This document shows, piece after piece, positions 1 through 8,532 of a stretch of DNA of 64,000 nt. The number at the start of each line of letters is the position of its first letter. The stretch's first letter is position 1. A program made the translations under genes and the position numbers. The notes below the pieces were generated by a model. It saw only the letters and a program-made list of their open reading frames with translations. It was not told the DNA's origin and ran no database searches. The stretch comes from Jiella soli. GTDB lineage: Bacteria; Pseudomonadota; Alphaproteobacteria; Rhizobiales; Rhizobiaceae. The stretch lies in NCBI RefSeq assembly GCF_020615385.1, contig NZ_JAJAVB010000026.1, forward strand, positions 1-64,000, read 5' to 3'.

Positions 1-487
1 CGCCCTGAAGCCGCTCGTAGGACAGGGCCTGGAAAGTCTTCAGGTAGGTCGCAACCGCATGCAGGCGTGGCCCGAAAGGCGTGCCCTTGGCCGCTTCCGG
101 CAGCGGCGCGGCAACTCGCGTTCCGCAGGAGGGGCAGACGACCGAGAGCCGAACATGCCGCTCGACGATCGGATGTGTCTCGGCAAGATCGACCCTCTCG
201 TGGGCGCTCGCCGTCTCGGCAGGCAAATCACCCGCGAGCAACGCCCGACAACAGGGGCATTCGCCCGGTCGATGCTCAAAGAGACGATCGAACCGATCGC
301 TCATGGCCCGAGCCTTGCCTTCGTGGCCGGGCTTGGCGCCGCCCGGCCTAGCCTTCTCGCGCCTCTCCTTGCGATCCGTCGACGGTGGCTTCGACGACGT
401 CCGAGACGTCTTCTCCGGTCTCTGCAGCCGCAGCACCAGATCGATCAGTTCGTCCTTCGAAAGCCGCTGCAAATCACCGCGTTCCAT
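1..487 (-). pseudogene. IS66-family transposase, N-terminal part (cut by window edge)
   Basis: Reading from an ATG at 487 the frame stays open to the window edge and gives at least 162 residues. It begins with an Asp/Leu-rich helix, followed by a Ser-Lys-Pro-Pro-Ser motif and a Gly-Gly-Ala-Lys-Pro-Gly-His segment. Then comes a zinc-finger-like pair of Cys-x2-Cys motifs (Cys-Pro-Cys-Cys near residue 80 and Cys-Pro-Ser-Cys near residue 121). This order is typical of the N-terminal region of IS66 TnpC transposases, which have a DDE catalytic domain further on. The catalytic part would lie left of position 1, so I cannot say whether the gene is intact. It abuts an IS5 remnant, so this edge looks like a pile-up of insertion sequences. 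Confidence 0.75.
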
Positions 488-534
488 CCCGACATGGATT
501 CAGCGATCGGCCCCGTTGGCAAGGGGGTGGGTAA

Positions 535-795
535 TTACTCGGCATCGACGAGGGCATGGATCTTGGTGGTCAGGCCGCCACGGGAATGTCCCATGCACGG
601 ATCGACAGGTCCCCTTTTTCGCGCCGGCACCATGCTGGTGACGCGAACGCAGGATGAGTCGATCATCACGATGTCGCCGTCGTAAGCCTCGGAGACCGCT
701 GCCCGAAGGCGATCACACACGCTGGCAGTGCGTATGGTGTGATCGGTCATATTTCCTAACTTTTTCCTAACTTGTTCGTAACTATAGGCTATCAC
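535..795 (-). pseudogene. IS5-family transposase remnant
   Basis: An 86-residue frame carries the central part of an IS5-group DDE transposase. It has a conserved Ile-Asp-Ser-Ser motif containing the first catalytic Asp, and then Gly-His-Ser-Arg-Gly-Gly-Leu-Thr-Thr-Lys-Ile-His, diagnostic of this group. Full-length relatives are about 250-290 residues, so the ends are missing. The frame stops immediately where the IS66-like sequence begins, near 520-535. It should be inactive. The upstream side, around 770-800, is AT-rich and leads into the next gene on the other strand. Confidence 0.7.
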
Positions 796-867
796 TTTAT
801 AGCGCCATCTAGCGACCGTTCGGCCGAAGCTATGGCGTCCTTTCGCATGCAGTCACTGGGAGAAATT

Positions 868-1344
868 ATGGCGATCGATCCGAAGCAGCTCGCCGCTTCT
901 GCGCTCCGTCATCAGGCAGCGCAACGGCGAACTGGCGCGAGCACATTTGCAGCTGTGCGAGAGGTGCTCCCGACGATCCGGGGTCTGCGGGAAAAGGGCG
1001 TTTCCTGGGCTGCAATCGCGGCAGCGCTGGGTGAGGCCGGCGTGACCCAGGGCAAGGATGATACGGTTCAGCCGATCACGGTCGATCGCCTAAGGGCAGT
1101 CCATGCACAGATCGTGAAGGCCGACCGGAAGGCCGAGGCGAAGCGGGCAAATCATGCTGCTCGGCCGGACATCGTAGCTCCATCGAGGTCCGAGACGGCA
1201 AGATCGAAAAAACTTAAACTTTCAGACGAACTCGGAATTAAACCACAGGACGATAAACGGGAGAGGACTTTGTTCGAGGGCGAAGATGCCATTCGCCAGC
1301 GAGATCTGGCTGGCGTCGAACGACTTTTTAAGAAGGGGGAATAA
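868..1344 (+). CDS. hypothetical protein of the mobilisation module, possible DNA-binding
   Basis: This is a 158-residue protein starting at the ATG at 868, with a GGGAG ribosome-binding site 6-10 bases upstream. A longer frame back to 772 lacks such a site. Residues about 35-60 contain a helix-loop-helix pattern (Leu-Arg-Glu-Lys-Gly-Val-Ser-Trp-Ala-Ala-Ile-Ala) resembling a recombinase-like helix-turn-helix. The C-terminal half is rich in Lys, Arg and Glu. It sits 3 bases upstream of a ParA/StbB-like ATPase and almost certainly shares its transcript. I do not recognise the family. From position it could be the DNA-binding partner of that ATPase, as StbA is to StbB on R388-like plasmids, but that is inference. 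Confidence 0.6.
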   Translation: MAIDPKQLAASALRHQAAQRRTGASTFAAVREVLPTIRGLREKGVSWAAIAAALGEAGVTQGKDDTVQPITVDRLRAVHAQIVKADRKAEAKRANHAARPDIVAPSRSETARSKKLKLSDELGIKPQDDKRERTLFEGEDAIRQRDLAGVERLFKKGE

Positions 1345-1347
1345 AGC

Positions 1348-2067
1348 ATGGTGCGCGTACTGCTAGTCGGACAAGACAAGGGTGGCGTCGGAAAGACGCT
1401 GCTCGTGCGCGGCCTTGCAGAGGCTTTGCCCGAGGCGCCAGTGATCGAGGTGGACTCCACACAGCGCCTGCTCGAGCTGAAGGTACGCACCCACTTCTTC
1501 CCGATGCGCGTTGATCGCAGCGAGATTGAGCGCACCGGCGGAAAAGCGGCACGAGGCGAGTTCGACGGCGTCATCGCCGCGGTTGCTGGCGCGAGCCTGC
1601 CGACGATCGTCGACATCGGAGCTAACACCGCCAGCGCACTGCTCGGAACCCTTGCCGAACTTAAAGACGATCTCGCGGAGGCAGGCGTCGAACTCGGTAT
1701 CCTCGTCGTCGTGACCGCCGAGCCTGGAGCTCGGGCGGAGGCGCCGAAGCTGATGGCGCTCACCAAGGGCTGGACCAAACGTTTCGTTGTGGAGAACCGG
1801 CTGCACGGACCAGTCGAACCCGTGGAACTGAAGAAGATCGCCGATGGTGGCCTCGTTACTGTGCTGGACGAGCAGGTCATGGAAGACAAAGCGGCCGAAC
1901 TCCTGCAGAAGGGCGGCCTTGCCAGCATCCCAAAGCTCGATACCGCAGCTTTGACCAAGGAATTCGGACTGCCTTTGGGATCACGCATCCGGCGTGATCT
2001 CACCCGTACCCGGCTGAAGACGATGGAAGCGGTCGAGCCGGCAGCCCGGTGGCTGGTGGGAGAATAA
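1348..2067 (+). CDS. ParA/StbB-like P-loop ATPase
   Basis: The protein is 239 residues with a deviant Walker A (Lys-Gly-Gly-Val-Gly-Lys-Thr) at residues 11-17 and a switch-like Val-Asp-Ile-Gly-Ala-Asn segment near residue 91. Such ATPases of the ParA/MinD superfamily position DNA or protein cargo. The StbB branch acts in conjugative plasmids together with a relaxase. It is too short and too divergent to be the main partition ATPase, which is repA at 16.5 kb. It lies between two small genes transcribed the same way and faces the coupling protein gene convergently. A role in localising the plasmid for transfer is likely by context but not shown. Confidence 0.7.
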   Translation: MVRVLLVGQDKGGVGKTLLVRGLAEALPEAPVIEVDSTQRLLELKVRTHFFPMRVDRSEIERTGGKAARGEFDGVIAAVAGASLPTIVDIGANTASALLGTLAELKDDLAEAGVELGILVVVTAEPGARAEAPKLMALTKGWTKRFVVENRLHGPVEPVELKKIADGGLVTVLDEQVMEDKAAELLQKGGLASIPKLDTAALTKEFGLPLGSRIRRDLTRTRLKTMEAVEPAARWLVGE

Positions 2068-2071
2068 TGCA

Positions 2072-2662
2072 ATGAGCGGTCCGCAGGACGGACGCATCGG
2101 CTGGTCCGATGACGAAGCGGCGCGGATTCGGCGGGAGGCGCTCCGGCACCACAACGATGCACAGGCGCTTGTAGATCAGATCAGTCGCGACAGGCTTCGT
2201 CAGCTGCAGGCAGGGCCGCGGATGGCGGCTCTCGCCGCGATCGATGATGAGACCTTGACGCCTAGGGACAGGGCAATCCTGCTCGCTTGGCTCGGAAATG
2301 AAAAGAGCCTAAAGCGCCTGGAAGGCTCCAGCTCTCCAACGGCGAGGGGTCGTACAATTCGGCTTCCCCGGATCGGGCTTAAATCCAGCGCGGCCGGAGT
2401 TTTTGTTGTCGCCCTGGCGGGATGCTTTGCGCTTGCGTGGCACACGACGCCGCTCGGCAGGATGACCATAAAGCAGTCGATGCAGGTTGATATGGTCTCG
2501 CAGAACGCGGCGGTTACCATTCCCATAACCTACAGAGCGGGAGACAAGGCGACCGTAATGGCAATCGACGCAACGACTGGCCTTGTCCATCTTCAGACAT
2601 GGAGCAGAGGCGACGGCTACATGCGGGCAGACGTGCCTCTCGCATACTTTGTTACCGACTGA
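2072..2662 (+). CDS. single-pass membrane protein of the mobilisation module
   Basis: This is a 196-residue protein beginning 4 bases after the ATPase stop codon. The first 100 residues are charged and cytoplasm-like, with a helical segment containing several Arg and Gln. Residues about 107-125 form one hydrophobic stretch (Ala-Gly-Val-Phe-Val-Val-Ala-Leu), a likely transmembrane helix, and the last 65 residues would be periplasmic. I do not recognise a family. With the two genes before it, it forms a three-gene unit resembling in layout (not demonstrably in sequence) the stbABC operon of R388-type plasmids. No terminator is evident in the 105 bases separating it from the convergent coupling protein gene. 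Confidence 0.55.
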   Translation: MSGPQDGRIGWSDDEAARIRREALRHHNDAQALVDQISRDRLRQLQAGPRMAALAAIDDETLTPRDRAILLAWLGNEKSLKRLEGSSSPTARGRTIRLPRIGLKSSAAGVFVVALAGCFALAWHTTPLGRMTIKQSMQVDMVSQNAAVTIPITYRAGDKATVMAIDATTGLVHLQTWSRGDGYMRADVPLAYFVTD

Positions 2663-2766
2663 CCTGATCCGCTCGCCTCTTCGACTGAGAGTCGCTAATC
2701 TCCTTTTCTTGGTGCCGCGCACCGTAAATGCTACTGCAAGGTCAGACCGCGTTCAGCCTGCTGTGA

Positions 2767-4479
2767 TCACTGGGTGCTCCGGGCGGGAGGAGCAGCCTCG
2801 TAGAGGCCGGCGTACCGCCGATCCTCGAAATACCGGACTTTCCCCAGCCGCATCGGAAGACGCGCCTTGGCGCTGGCGATCTCGGCGATAGCGATGAGCT
2901 CGCGGTTGGACATCGACTGAATGTTCGCCGCCGGCATCAACGGAACGGCTTGGGGCGTGCGGCCAGTCGAAGAGGACTGGTCCTGCTGGCGGCGCTGCTG
3001 GCCAGACGTCTCCACAAATTCTGTTCGCTGTCCGAGCGTCTTAGAGAACCATTCCGCATCTTCTCCGCCGCCTAGACCACCGACGTCAGAGAAGGTCGAA
3101 ACCGCTGCAGTGCCGAATATAGTACGGGCGCCGCCCGGACCGTAGGTCTCTTCGATCTGGCCACGGCTTTGCCAGAAGCTCCAAATAGACAGACCGCGTC
3201 CCGGCATTTCTCCCAAGGCTACCAGAAGCTGTCGGAACTCGCCGAGCGTGTAGGCCTCGTCGATGAACAGCATCAGACGCTCGTCATCCGGCTGACGCCG
3301 GTTGCGCATGGCCTCGAAAAGGTCGGCGATCAGCCACCGCACGAAGGGTGACAGCGTCTCGATGTCTTCCGTTGGTATCGTCACAAAAAGATCCGCCCGG
3401 CCACGCGCAACCTCGGTGAGATCGAAGGTGGAGGACGTGACAAGGGCGGCGGCGCGAGGGTCTAGGAGCCACTTGACCGCCTGCTGCGCTGTCGAGATCA
3501 GTGGACTGAGAGAGCGATCATCGAGACGCAGATCGTTTCCAAGGCTGCGCAGGATCGCGTGACCGCGATGCGCGTCGGCAAGCTCTGTAAGCTCCTCTCG
3601 ATCATTGAGAAGGCGTTCAACGTCGCTCGGCACGGGGACTCTCCCCTCATCCTGTGCCTCGAGGACAGCGGCGGCGATAACGCCAGCCAAAAACATCGAG
3701 CCCCGTTCTCGAAAGTAGGGATTTTCGCCCTTCATGGAGGGAAGCAGCGCATAGGCGGTGCGCTGCAAGAGAAGCACATCGCCAATGTCGATCCGCTCAA
3801 GCGGGTTCCAGCGATCGATGCCGACGGCGGTCCGCCGAAAGTCGAGGCAGTGGACGGGACGACCGAGTTCTGCACGCCGCCTCCCGGCGGCCTTATAGGC
3901 TTCACCCTTCGGATCGATGACCATGGCGGGGCCTGCCCACGCGGTAGCGTCTGGACTGAGGAGATTGTTGATGACGAAGGCCGAGGTCTTGCCCGACCGG
4001 GGCGGCGCAATCGTCAGAAGATTGCTCTCCACCTGGACACGCACGCTTCTGTTGGTCTTCGGATCAAGTCCCAGCTCAAGACCCCGAGCAAGCTGCCGCC
4101 GCTCTTTGTCGCTCGCCCAGCGGGCGGCGCCGAATTGCGCGGCGGGATCGCTCCGGTCCGGCCGTGAGGGCGGCAGCCCGGAAATGGTCCCGATCACGGC
4201 AAGGGCGGTCATTGCGAGGATTCCAAAGAATTGGAGTTGCCCGCCACCGGCGAAGGCGGGATGGCGTCCGATAGCCATCAAGTAGAAGGGTCCGATGATG
4301 GAGCGGCGATCCAACGTCATCAGATACCCCCACCACTGACTTGGCTTTTCAGCCGACTCCGGCCAGAAATCCGGATTGAGGCCGTGAGTCATCGCCTCAG
4401 CGAGCAGGTAGCCGCCATAAGGGATCCCAATGATGATGACGACGAGAAGTGCACTGCGCACTTTTTCGCTGAAACTCAT
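2767..4479 (-). CDS. VirD4/TraG-like type IV coupling protein
   Basis: A conjugative coupling ATPase of about 570-598 residues that would link the relaxosome to a secretion channel. Counted from the first possible start (TTG at 4563), two hydrophobic N-terminal helices lie near residues 36-56 and 110-130. Walker A (Pro-Pro-Arg-Ser-Gly-Lys-Thr) is at about 187-193. A Val-Ile-Asp-Pro-Lys-Gly-Glu motif typical of VirD4 follows, and then a Walker B (Leu-Phe-Ile-Asp-Glu-Ala). I prefer the ATG at 4479 because it places the first membrane helix directly after a short charged tail. ATG 4518 and TTG 4563 are also in frame and none has a strong ribosome-binding site. No VirB-type channel genes are in the window, so transfer would depend on a channel encoded elsewhere. 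Confidence 0.88.
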   Translation of the reverse strand: MSFSEKVRSALLVVIIIGIPYGGYLLAEAMTHGLNPDFWPESAEKPSQWWGYLMTLDRRSIIGPFYLMAIGRHPAFAGGGQLQFFGILAMTALAVIGTISGLPPSRPDRSDPAAQFGAARWASDKERRQLARGLELGLDPKTNRSVRVQVESNLLTIAPPRSGKTSAFVINNLLSPDATAWAGPAMVIDPKGEAYKAAGRRRAELGRPVHCLDFRRTAVGIDRWNPLERIDIGDVLLLQRTAYALLPSMKGENPYFRERGSMFLAGVIAAAVLEAQDEGRVPVPSDVERLLNDREELTELADAHRGHAILRSLGNDLRLDDRSLSPLISTAQQAVKWLLDPRAAALVTSSTFDLTEVARGRADLFVTIPTEDIETLSPFVRWLIADLFEAMRNRRQPDDERLMLFIDEAYTLGEFRQLLVALGEMPGRGLSIWSFWQSRGQIEETYGPGGARTIFGTAAVSTFSDVGGLGGGEDAEWFSKTLGQRTEFVETSGQQRRQQDQSSSTGRTPQAVPLMPAANIQSMSNRELIAIAEIASAKARLPMRLGKVRYFEDRRYAGLYEAAPPARSTQ

Positions 4480-4718
4480 GCTGCCGCTCGTGGATGGAAA
4501 AATCGCGAGAGATCGCATGATAAGGCTGCGGACGTTAACCACCGGGTCTGCCAAAGGCTTCAATTTGAGGTTTTAGGTGATGCTGTGACCCAGATGGTCT
4601 CAGACCGACGGATTGCGCGTGTCGCATCACCCGTGAACGCTGTCCGCAACGCGGCCGTTACAGATCTTGTCCGCGTGATAGGAAGCCGGGCGCTGCCGCG
4701 CCCGGCTGGCTATCCGCC

Positions 4719-5102
4719 TCAGGCGGCGGTCTTCATCGCACCTTTGCGCTTGCTTTCCTGCTTGATGGATTGATCCGCCTTTGCGGCCCCCGGTCTGGCG
4801 AGGAGCGCGAACTCGCGAACCAGCAGGTCGGTCGCAAAGATCGTCTCGCCGTTCTTTTCGTAGCGGCTCTGGCGGATACGGCCGGTGGTGCGGACGAGGT
4901 CGCCCTTGGCGATGGTCTCTGCGATCGTCTGGAGCTGCTGCGGGCTGAACACGACGACCTCGTTCCAGTGGGTGTCGTCGCGCCATTCATTCTTATCGTC
5001 GCGGACACGGTAGTTCGAGGCGATGGTGAGGCGGGTGGCATTGGCGAAGGCGGCGATCCGGGCAACGCGGCCGATGATTTCGAAAGTGGCGGTGGCGGTC
5101 AT
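4719..5102 (-). CDS. single-stranded DNA-binding (OB-fold) protein
   Basis: A 127-residue protein with the OB-fold pattern of SSB. It opens with Phe-Glu-Ile-Ile-Gly-Arg-Val. A Trp-Asn-Glu-Val-Val-Val-Phe stretch follows, and then Lys-Gly-Asp-Leu-Val-Arg-Thr-Thr-Gly-Arg-Ile-Arg. The last approximately 20 residues are Lys-rich and lack the acidic Asp-Asp-Ile-Pro-Phe tail through which chromosomal SSB recruits partners, so it is a divergent plasmid form. A GAGGA site precedes the ATG at 5102. It lies between the coupling protein and the relaxase on the same strand and probably coats single-stranded plasmid DNA during transfer. Confidence 0.8.
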   Translation of the reverse strand: MTATATFEIIGRVARIAAFANATRLTIASNYRVRDDKNEWRDDTHWNEVVVFSPQQLQTIAETIAKGDLVRTTGRIRQSRYEKNGETIFATDLLVREFALLARPGAAKADQSIKQESKRKGAMKTAA

Positions 5103-5444
5103 GTCATGATCCTCTTCGTTGAAGGCATCGCGGGTCTTGCGATGGGATCATGAGAAGGCGGTCCGAGCGCGGGGTCAGGCGCAATCTCGGAGGGTCACGG
5201 TGCCCAGCGCCGGGAGACCGAAGCTGCCGCAGGCGGCGCGATTGTGCTTGACGCTGGGAGCGATCGGCAGCGGCTTTCGTCCCATCGAGAGCTAGGCCCC
5301 GTATGTCCTCAGCGAGGCGCGTTCATGCACCTGTCAACCTGACACTGTGATCATCAAAGTGTGCCCGACCCTGAGCCTCGCAAGCCATTGTACGAACACA
5401 GCCTTGCCCCCGGTTCCTTGCGGCCGATGAATGCGCACAAGAGC
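5103..5444. other. non-coding gap between SSB-like gene and Toprim remnant
   Basis: About 340 bases without a convincing gene. I found no strong terminator, tRNA or repeat here. Short frames on both strands lack ribosome-binding sites and family motifs. Confidence 0.4.
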
Positions 5445-5815
5445 TCACTCGACAGGATCCTTCTGATTTCCGACATGCGATTCCAGAGGCCGTTCGCGGT
5501 CGTCCGGATGAAGCTGTTCGGCAAGCCGCCGGTAAAGCGCGCTCCCGCCATGACGGACAAGATCGTCATTGAAGTCCGAACCGATCGGATCAAGAGGGAC
5601 GACGTCGATCTCCGCCAAGCGGCGCCGCAGTTTGGCAGCCTCGGTATAGCCGGCAGGACTCTGATCGCGAGCGACATCGAGGCGCCGCACCTGCGGCTAC
5701 CGAGGATCTGCGGGGTTCAAGATCATGCCGGGGATGATGACGGATTGCGATGCTCCAAGATCGGATTGGCGAGGCCCCGCTTTCACTGGCCCTGTGGCAA
5801 CGGTCACGCCAACCG
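5445..5815 (-). pseudogene. Toprim-domain protein (primase-like), C-terminal remnant with in-frame stop
   Basis: Downstream of the relaxase, one minus-strand frame carries a recognisable C-terminal Toprim pattern: Arg-Arg-Leu-Asp-Val-Ala-Arg-Asp followed after 30 residues by Gly-Ser-Asp-Phe-Asn-Asp-Asp-Leu. This matches plasmid Toprim/primase-like proteins in which an ARDxDPAG motif is followed by DFNxDL. The same frame continues upstream (Leu-Gly-Ala-Ser-Gln, expected to precede it) but is interrupted by a TAG at 5697-5699, and the N-terminal several hundred residues are absent. The left end appears natural. I infer a decayed gene, its 5' part removed where the relaxase now ends. Confidence 0.5.
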
Positions 5816-5817
5816 CT

Positions 5818-8532
5818 TCAGAGACCGAGGTCGAGGTCTGGACTACGATCTTGCGTCCTCTCGGGCGCGAACGGTCGGAAGGACACAATGTTCAGCTTCT
5901 CGTCGTAGCGCTCCGCCTCGGCGACCAGAGCAGCAAGTTTCGCCTTCGGATCAACAGTCGCCTCGCCATCGGTCTCGATAATGGTCTTGCTCGTTTGGCG
6001 CATCAGGCGGTCGGCGTCGACGACCATAATGGCCTCGGATCGATGCCTGGTCATCGCGACATAGGTCTCGCGGGCGTCGGTCCGCATTCCGACGTGGAAG
6101 ACAGCCGCATCTACCGTCCGGCCCTGCACCGAGTAGGTAGTTCCGGCATAGGCGTGGGTGATGCGCGGCAGCGGCCGCTTGGTGCGTCCGCGCCGCGGCG
6201 GCGCAAGATCAGTCCATTTCGCCGTAACGTTCGCTCCTCCTTCTATCTCAATCGTGAGCAGAGGATCTTGTGATTGCCGAGACTCGATCGTGCGCACCGT
6301 TCCCCTTGTGCCATTGCGAAGCCCAAACGCCTTCAAATTCGCGCCGAACCGGATCCGGTCGCCGACGGCAAGCTCGAGTACGACCGCCTTATTCTTGCGG
6401 TTGACGGCGGGAACGGTGACATCCGTCTCTCCCAGACCTCCCTCCTGCCGCAGGACCTGCCGAACGGCCCGATTGATCGTACTTGCGTCTTTGTTGGAGC
6501 GTGTAACGATGACGACGTCCTCACCATGGCGCTGGCGAAGCGCCTGCCAGGCTGCGAGCGTCTGCTGCACCGCAGCCTCTGCACCGTCGGCAAAGAGGAT
6601 GGCGTCTCGGTCCTGGTATGCGGCGAGCGCCTTGTCAAAACGGCCTTCGCTCATGGCGATCGAGGCCTGCCGCTGCCATTCATGGGCCTGACGGCGGATG
6701 ATCTTCAGGGTTTCGACCTCGCGCAGCTCGCCCGCCACCGCCGAAAGGGCACTTCCTTGCGAGACCGCATTCAGTTGCCGGCGATCGCCGAAGGCGATTA
6801 CCTTGGCGCCGCCTCGCTGGGCCTCCACGAGCACCGCGGCCATGTCGAGCGTGCCGAGCATGCCGGCCTCGTCGACGAGAACCAGGGTGCGGCTGTCGAA
6901 CCTAGTTACCGCGCGTCTGCCTGCAGTTCCTTCCCTGGCAGCGATCTCGCGATCATAACGCCATTTGGCGGCAGCCTGGGCAGGCACACCGACGGATCGT
7001 GTCAGTTCGTCGGCAGCAAGCCACGTGGGGGCAAGCGCGATCGTCCTCAGTCCGGATCGATCGGCAGCATCCTTGATGGCTTTGGCAAGGGTGGTCTTAC
7101 CGGTTCCCGCGCCGGCCTCGATCAACGAGACACCGTCTCGGCTCGCGGCGCCTTGGACGGCCGCCTGCTGCTCGTCGGAAAGATGTTCGGCGGCGGCGAG
7201 GGCTGCGGTCACCGCCTCTGCCCGAAAGAAGCTCCGCTCCTCGCCGCGTCGGCAGGCCCGCAGCATCGCCGTCTCCCGTTCTATGAGATAGTCGGTGGTC
7301 CAGGCGGCACTGCGGCCCTCCCGCAATGTGATCAGCGCCTTCCTGGCCTGAAGCGCCTGCAGTTCTGCCTCGACCCCTTCGATGTCGATCCCGCGCAGGC
7401 TGGCCGCAACGAGTGAGTGCCGCAAGACATCGGAGCGCGTAACGACGCTTTCATGTGACAGAAGCTTCGAGGCGGCGCAGGCGACTGGTCCCTTTCCCGG
7501 GACAGGGACGGGATCGAGTGCCGGTCCTTGCTCCTCATCCGCTCTGTCATCGTGACTGAACTCAGAATGCGCATCTCCCGGGCCGATGCGGGCACCATCG
7601 AGCGTTCGCGCTCTTCCGGCTTCGAGCGCGATTTCCCAGATCCGGTCGCGGTCGCTGCCGAACTCGCTGTACCAACGTTTTTCAAGTTCGGCTCCAGTGG
7701 GGAGTTCTTCCTTGGAGGTACGGGTGCTGAGCGCCGCACGTTCCTTGCGCTTCGCCGACGCGGTCCTTCGGTCTCCGATGACGTCTTCGATCATCCGCGA
7801 CCGCTTGGAGAAGGTTTCGATCAGTTCGGGATCGATGCCGTCGATCTCGAACTGATCCTGTCCCGCTTCCCGGAATCCAAACCCTTTTTGAGCGAGGAGG
7901 CTGGCCAGTTCGGCGCGATAGGCCGCGCCAATGGTAAGGACCCATTTGAACATCGCATCCGGCTCGAGCGTGCGATGCTTGCCATCGGCCGAGCCAGCGA
8001 CATTCAAGAAGACGCAGTGCGTATGAAGGTTGGGGTCACCGGCCCGTGAGGTCGTATGCCGAAACCGACCGACGATAATGTCCGTCGGCTGCTCCCGGAT
8101 GATTCCGCCGGCGCCGAGACGCACTTCCAGGAGGTGTTGGCGTTCAATGAAGCGGAGCGCCGCTTCGACGGCCTTGCCATGCAGGGCTTCCATCTCCCCG
8201 CGCTGCGTGTCCGTTCCGGCTGCCCAAAGCAAAGACAGGGTCTTCGGGGCTGAGAAGGTCACATCCCAGCCGGCGCGATGGCGCTTGCCTGATCCACGAA
8301 CGAGACCTTTGCCCTTGCCGGGATGAACACCGGCACAGAGATCGCGAAAGGTCTCCTTGTCGATCGCACTGCCATGCCGGACGACGGTTTCACCGGTCGA
8401 CCACCAGATGCCACCACCATCGGCAAGATAATATTCATCGCGATTGCGGGGCCGCGCTTCGCGATTGGGATCATTCACATAATAGAGCCCGGCATCGCGA
8501 CCGGACCCGAGGCGATGTGTGGTTGCCGTCAT
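5818..8532 (-). CDS. MOBF conjugative relaxase with helicase domain (TrwC/TraI/TraA-like)
   Basis: A 904-residue bifunctional relaxase that would nick oriT, stay covalently attached to the 5' end and unwind the plasmid. The N-terminal relaxase domain has adjacent candidate catalytic tyrosines (Tyr17, Tyr18), Asp90 in a Gly-Trp-Asp-Val-Thr-Phe-Ser motif and the metal-binding histidine triad (His159, His170, His172). The RecD-like helicase follows, with Walker A (Gly-Ala-Gly-Thr-Gly-Lys-Thr) at about 474-480, Walker B (Asp-Glu-Ala-Gly) at about 554-557, and a late Thr-Tyr-Ser-Val-Gln-Gly motif. The ATG at 8532 is close to a candidate oriT. It is somewhat shorter than TrwC (966 residues), and the C-terminal tail is short. 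Confidence 0.93.
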   Translation of the reverse strand: MTATTHRLGSGRDAGLYYVNDPNREARPRNRDEYYLADGGGIWWSTGETVVRHGSAIDKETFRDLCAGVHPGKGKGLVRGSGKRHRAGWDVTFSAPKTLSLLWAAGTDTQRGEMEALHGKAVEAALRFIERQHLLEVRLGAGGIIREQPTDIIVGRFRHTTSRAGDPNLHTHCVFLNVAGSADGKHRTLEPDAMFKWVLTIGAAYRAELASLLAQKGFGFREAGQDQFEIDGIDPELIETFSKRSRMIEDVIGDRRTASAKRKERAALSTRTSKEELPTGAELEKRWYSEFGSDRDRIWEIALEAGRARTLDGARIGPGDAHSEFSHDDRADEEQGPALDPVPVPGKGPVACAASKLLSHESVVTRSDVLRHSLVAASLRGIDIEGVEAELQALQARKALITLREGRSAAWTTDYLIERETAMLRACRRGEERSFFRAEAVTAALAAAEHLSDEQQAAVQGAASRDGVSLIEAGAGTGKTTLAKAIKDAADRSGLRTIALAPTWLAADELTRSVGVPAQAAAKWRYDREIAAREGTAGRRAVTRFDSRTLVLVDEAGMLGTLDMAAVLVEAQRGGAKVIAFGDRRQLNAVSQGSALSAVAGELREVETLKIIRRQAHEWQRQASIAMSEGRFDKALAAYQDRDAILFADGAEAAVQQTLAAWQALRQRHGEDVVIVTRSNKDASTINRAVRQVLRQEGGLGETDVTVPAVNRKNKAVVLELAVGDRIRFGANLKAFGLRNGTRGTVRTIESRQSQDPLLTIEIEGGANVTAKWTDLAPPRRGRTKRPLPRITHAYAGTTYSVQGRTVDAAVFHVGMRTDARETYVAMTRHRSEAIMVVDADRLMRQTSKTIIETDGEATVDPKAKLAALVAEAERYDEKLNIVSFRPFAPERTQDRSPDLDLGL

